DNA of 64,000 nt from Enterococcus sp. MMGLQ5-1. GTDB taxonomy: Bacteria; Bacillota; Bacilli; Lactobacillales; Streptococcaceae. The translations under genes and the position numbers were made by a program. Below, piece by piece: positions 61,283-64,000 of this stretch (position 1 is its first letter; every line of letters begins with the position of its first letter). Below the pieces are notes generated by a model. The model saw only the letters and a program-made list of their open reading frames with translations. It was not told the origin of the DNA and did no database searches. The DNA lies in the NCBI RefSeq assembly GCF_013155265.1, contig NZ_JABJXU010000002.1, positions 1 through 64,000 on the forward strand. The letters are read 5' to 3'.

Positions 61283-61627
61283 ATGCTTGAATTTAACCAA
61301 TATTTAGACATAAAAAATATTATATCAATAGAGTGCTACCAAGTAGAGTGCTCTTTTTTGCCTTCTTTAATGTCAGAGGGCGGATAAGCATAACGAAAAC
61401 TATTTTAATATTGATAATGATTCTCAATTATGCTACAATCAATTCGTTCTAGTAGAAGCTGTACTTTGAATCTCAAGATAATTTAAATATTAATATACTG
61501 TTTTTATTTTTTTTGATACATTATTGATAATGATTATCATTATCAATAATGATAATATTTGATTAATCTTAAAATTTTATCAATATAAGTACTGATTTTG
61601 CTTGAAATTCATTAAAGGAGGTGAATT
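61283..61627. promoter_or_regulatory. Regulatory region of the FTR1 operon with several Fur boxes
   Basis: TGATAATGATTCTCA at 61412-61426 matches the Fur consensus at 13 of 15. TGATAATGATTATCA at 61525-61539 is perfect and overlaps a second box at 61531-61545 (TGATTATCATTATCA), and more TGATAAT sequence follows to 61556. A direct repeat AGAGTGCT and T run near 61330-61356 may form a weak terminator for the HTH gene. No ORF in these 345 bases. Confidence 0.85.
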
Positions 61628-62827
61628 ATGAAAAAGATTATTGCAATTTTATTTTTAATATTATTGTCTTTTGGGATAGTGACAACAATGACCGAAGCGG
61701 CGGACAAGCATCAAAGCTGGAATCATGTAGTAGATGATATGGAAAAAGTATTAGATAATGCATATCAAATCTATGAATCTGGTGATAAGGCTAAGGCTAA
61801 AGCTGAGGTTGATGTGGCATATTACAGCTATTATGAAAAGCTAGGCTTTGAAAAAACAGTAATGTCTTATATTTCTGGTAATCGTGCCTCGGTTGTTGAA
61901 TATCAATTTAGTACGATTAAAAAGAAAATAACGAGTGGTGAAAAGAAGGCTGTTGTTCGTCAAGAAATTGATCAGCTCATAACTTATTTACGTGAAGATG
62001 CTAATCAATTAGATGGTGTTGAAAAAAGTCCATGGACTTCATTTTTCTCTTCCTTGGTCATTATTCTAAGAGAAGGCTTTGAGGCAATTTTAATTGTTGG
62101 GGCAATTATTGCTTATCTGATTAAGATGAAACAGCAAGATAAGCTTAAAATTATATACTTGGGTATTGCTGCAGCAGGTGTCGCAAGCTTTGTAATGGCA
62201 TTAGCATTGATGAAGCTGACCAGTCTATCAGGTGCAAATCAAGAGCTAATTGAAGGTTTTACAATGCTAGTAGCGGTTGTTGTTTTATTTCAAGTCAGCA
62301 ATTGGATGATTTCTAAATCAGAGTCCGATGCCATGCAGCGTTATATTGAAGGCAAGATTGATGCTTCGGTTGCAACTGGTGGTGTATTTTCTTTGGCATT
62401 TGCTGTATTTCTGGCTGTATTTCGTGAAGGTGCGGAAACAATTATTTTTTATCAAGCACTATTGGCAGATGATAATCAATACCAAAATATGATTTGGTTA
62501 GGTTTAGCAGTTGGTTCCGTGGGATTAGTATTTATCTACTTAGCAATTCGTTTTTTAAGTATCAAAATTCCGATGAAGCCGTTCTTTAGAGGAACAAGTA
62601 TTTTATTATTTGTGATGGCCTTCACCTTCTTAGGTAACGGCATTAAGGAGCTGCAAGAAGGGAATTTAGTCAGTGTGTCGACGATTGATGGTTTTTCAGC
62701 GATTTCGTTATTAGGCATCTATCCGACCTTGGAAACATTAGTACCACAAATAATTATTTTAATTTTAACAATTGGTTTGATTTGGTATCAATTAAAAGGG
62801 AAGCAGGTAATTTCTAAATCAAATTAA
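61628..62827 (+). CDS. FTR1-family high-affinity iron permease
   Basis: 399 residues behind AAAGGAGGTGA. Signal peptide (1-25), an external helical domain (about 26-130), then seven membrane helices. Two RExxE iron-translocation motifs are visible, ILREGFEAIL (about 145) and VFREGAETII (about 270). It imports iron across the membrane; the P19-like lipoprotein gene and a DUF2318-like gene follow, forming a Fet-type system rather than EfeUOB. Fur boxes upstream predict iron repression. Confidence 0.92.
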   Translation: MKKIIAILFLILLSFGIVTTMTEAADKHQSWNHVVDDMEKVLDNAYQIYESGDKAKAKAEVDVAYYSYYEKLGFEKTVMSYISGNRASVVEYQFSTIKKKITSGEKKAVVRQEIDQLITYLREDANQLDGVEKSPWTSFFSSLVIILREGFEAILIVGAIIAYLIKMKQQDKLKIIYLGIAAAGVASFVMALALMKLTSLSGANQELIEGFTMLVAVVVLFQVSNWMISKSESDAMQRYIEGKIDASVATGGVFSLAFAVFLAVFREGAETIIFYQALLADDNQYQNMIWLGLAVGSVGLVFIYLAIRFLSIKIPMKPFFRGTSILLFVMAFTFLGNGIKELQEGNLVSVSTIDGFSAISLLGIYPTLETLVPQIIILILTIGLIWYQLKGKQVISKSN

Positions 62828-62862
62828 TTTTTATCGCACATTAAAAAATAGAGGAGTATAAA

Positions 62863-63462
62863 ATGAAAAAATTAATGATTACAGGTTTGGGCTTATTGAC
62901 AATTACATTATTGGCAACAGGGTGTGAGACCAAAAAAACCAGTACAGCAAATAGTGAGAGTAAGACAGAAAAGAAAGCTGCTGCGCCAGCTGAAACGGCA
63001 GGCTTTGAAGAATTTCCAATCGGAGACGATCAGGAATTAGGCCCTTTAAACGTAGCAGCAGTTTATTTTCAACCAGTAGACATGGAGCCTGCGGGTAGTG
63101 CATTATCAAAGGAAGAATCAGATATGCATATCGAGGCTGATATTTCGGCATTAGAAAATGATTTGGGATATGGTGTCGGTGATTTTGTACCTTACCTAAC
63201 GATTAAATATGAAATTGAAGACAAGGATGGTAATGTTTCAAGTGGTAATTTTATGCCAATGAGTGCATCTGATGGCCCACATTATGGTACAAATGTTAAG
63301 TTTGGTGATGCAGGCTCTTATAAGGTCCGTTTTTTAATTACCAATCCAGAAGCACAAGGTTATCTTTTACACGTGGATAAAGAAACTGGTGTCGAGGGCA
63401 GATATTGGTCAGAACCATTAGTAGCTGAGTGGGACTTCGACTATGTACCTCGCGAATGGTAA
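62863..63462 (+). CDS. P19/Tp34-family iron-binding lipoprotein (FetP-like)
   Basis: 199 residues, AGAGGAGTATAAA before ATG 62863. Lipobox LATGC (Cys21). Mature part: GPLNVAAVYFQPVDMEP, ESDMHIEADISALEND, FMPMSASDGPHYGTNVKF and YWSEPLVAEWDFDYVP, matching the P19/Tp34 iron/copper-binding family; the Met/His residues (MHIEAD, SDGPHYG) are the metal ligands. It works with FTR1-type permeases. Confidence 0.93.
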   Translation: MKKLMITGLGLLTITLLATGCETKKTSTANSESKTEKKAAAPAETAGFEEFPIGDDQELGPLNVAAVYFQPVDMEPAGSALSKEESDMHIEADISALENDLGYGVGDFVPYLTIKYEIEDKDGNVSSGNFMPMSASDGPHYGTNVKFGDAGSYKVRFLITNPEAQGYLLHVDKETGVEGRYWSEPLVAEWDFDYVPREW

Positions 63463-63498
63463 TTTTAGCTTGGTATTAAATGAGAAAAGAGTGATATA

Positions 63499-64000
63499 AT
63501 GTTGAAATTTTTTTTAAGGATGATCTGGGTTATATTACCGCTTGCAGCCTATCTTTCACTTTTGTTAGTGGGCTTAAGGGCTTTCAATATTGAGCAAAAT
63601 AAAATAAAAAAAGCGACTAAGCTTGGCTTGATTTTTGGTTTACTATTTTCAATAGTATTACTAATTATTAAGATATTTACCGTTTGGTTAAATAAAGAAT
63701 ACCTAACAATTTTTGTTAATAGCGGCGCGGTTATCGGCGAGATTATTTGCCTGATGCTGTTTGCATTAAATGTGCATAAAGCAAATCAGGTTTTTGCAGA
63801 GCGCCTTATTGTTTTTAGCATCGGATGGTTGAATTTATTCGCCATCCTTTTATCCGTTCCCGATGCATTATTTGTTTTCTATCAGCTTTATGTCAATGGT
63901 GAAGCCTTTTTAACGACAAATACGTTGTTTAAATTCATTGGTTGTTTATTAGCAATATTTATAACCGTCCTTATTTATTATTGCTGGTTGAAATTGGCAA
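63499..64000 (+). CDS. Membrane protein of the Fet-type iron system, DUF2318-like N-terminal part (3' end outside window)
   Basis: 167 residues visible from ATG 63499, still open at the right edge. Starts MLKFFLRMIWVILPLAAYL and shows about five membrane helices. In Firmicutes and Campylobacter-type clusters the gene after FTR1 and P19 often encodes a membrane protein with a C-terminal Fe-S DUF2318 domain; the position and topology fit, but the diagnostic domain lies outside the window. Confidence 0.6.
   Translation, partial: MLKFFLRMIWVILPLAAYLSLLLVGLRAFNIEQNKIKKATKLGLIFGLLFSIVLLIIKIFTVWLNKEYLTIFVNSGAVIGEIICLMLFALNVHKANQVFAERLIVFSIGWLNLFAILLSVPDALFVFYQLYVNGEAFLTTNTLFKFIGCLLAIFITVLIYYCWLKLA

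Overview
The window is a low-GC Firmicutes chromosome segment. It most resembles the order Lactobacillales: a glyQ/glyS pair behind a T-box, the murI-rdgB-phosphodiesterase-CBS cluster, mannose-family PTS genes, BceRS-BceAB, YneF, DUF896 and DUF1275. I cannot assign a genus from sequence alone; Enterococcaceae- or Carnobacteriaceae-like is a guess.

Layout. 1-4.6 kb is the right end of a prophage: the tail of a holin, a CHAP-like endolysin, two AT-rich cargo (moron) genes, and then a junction-like stretch with gene scraps, TTTTACGCAGT repeats, strong terminators and a broken HipA-like kinase. 4.6-9 kb holds small chromosomal units: a 34-residue membrane peptide, an EamA exporter, a DUF6287 lipoprotein, a MenA-type prenyltransferase, a GNAT acetyltransferase and YneF. 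9-12.8 kb has a large structured non-coding gap followed by murI-rdgB-phosphodiesterase-cbpB. 12.8-24.8 kb is a complete agmatine/putrescine uptake and catabolism locus under a divergent GAF-LuxR regulator: PotD, a PII protein, PotA, PotB, PotC, an amidohydrolase, a putrescine aminotransferase, agmatine deiminase, N-carbamoylputrescine amidase and an aldehyde dehydrogenase. Together these should import polyamines and turn agmatine into putrescine and then 4-aminobutyrate.

24.8-29.9 kb has a DUF2316 gene and a Fur-box-controlled siderophore importer with its own esterase. 29.9-33.8 kb is a glycine T-box, glyQ, glyS and a DUF896 gene. 34.1-37.4 kb, on the minus strand, has the DUF711/ACT pair and a TrkH/KtrB potassium channel. 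37.5-40.5 kb is a second Fur-box-controlled iron-type ABC importer. 40.5-45.6 kb has a TetR regulator divergent from a 1420-residue CoA-dehydratase-activase-like protein, with three copies of a 12-bp operator half-site between them. 45.8-52.9 kb has a DUF1275 protein, a PC4/YdbC-like protein, about 1 kb of nested hairpin repeats, and a mannose-family PTS operon with an alpha-glucosidase and an RpiR regulator. 53-59.1 kb holds a GlsB-type protein, a nitrilase-family amidase, a BceRS-like two-component system and a convergent YxeA-BceAB operon carrying a BceR-like operator. 59.3-64 kb has a D-2-hydroxyacid dehydrogenase, a HAD phosphatase, a small HTH protein and a third Fur-box-controlled iron system (FTR1, P19-like, DUF2318-like) that runs off the right edge.

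Two themes stand out. Three separate iron-uptake systems have near-perfect 7-1-7 Fur boxes. Several intergenic gaps hold related, long, structured hairpins; a 95-bp element near 9.2 kb recurs inverted near 47.15 kb, and a tandem pair of about 110-nt hairpins near 47.4 kb shows a compensatory base-pair change.
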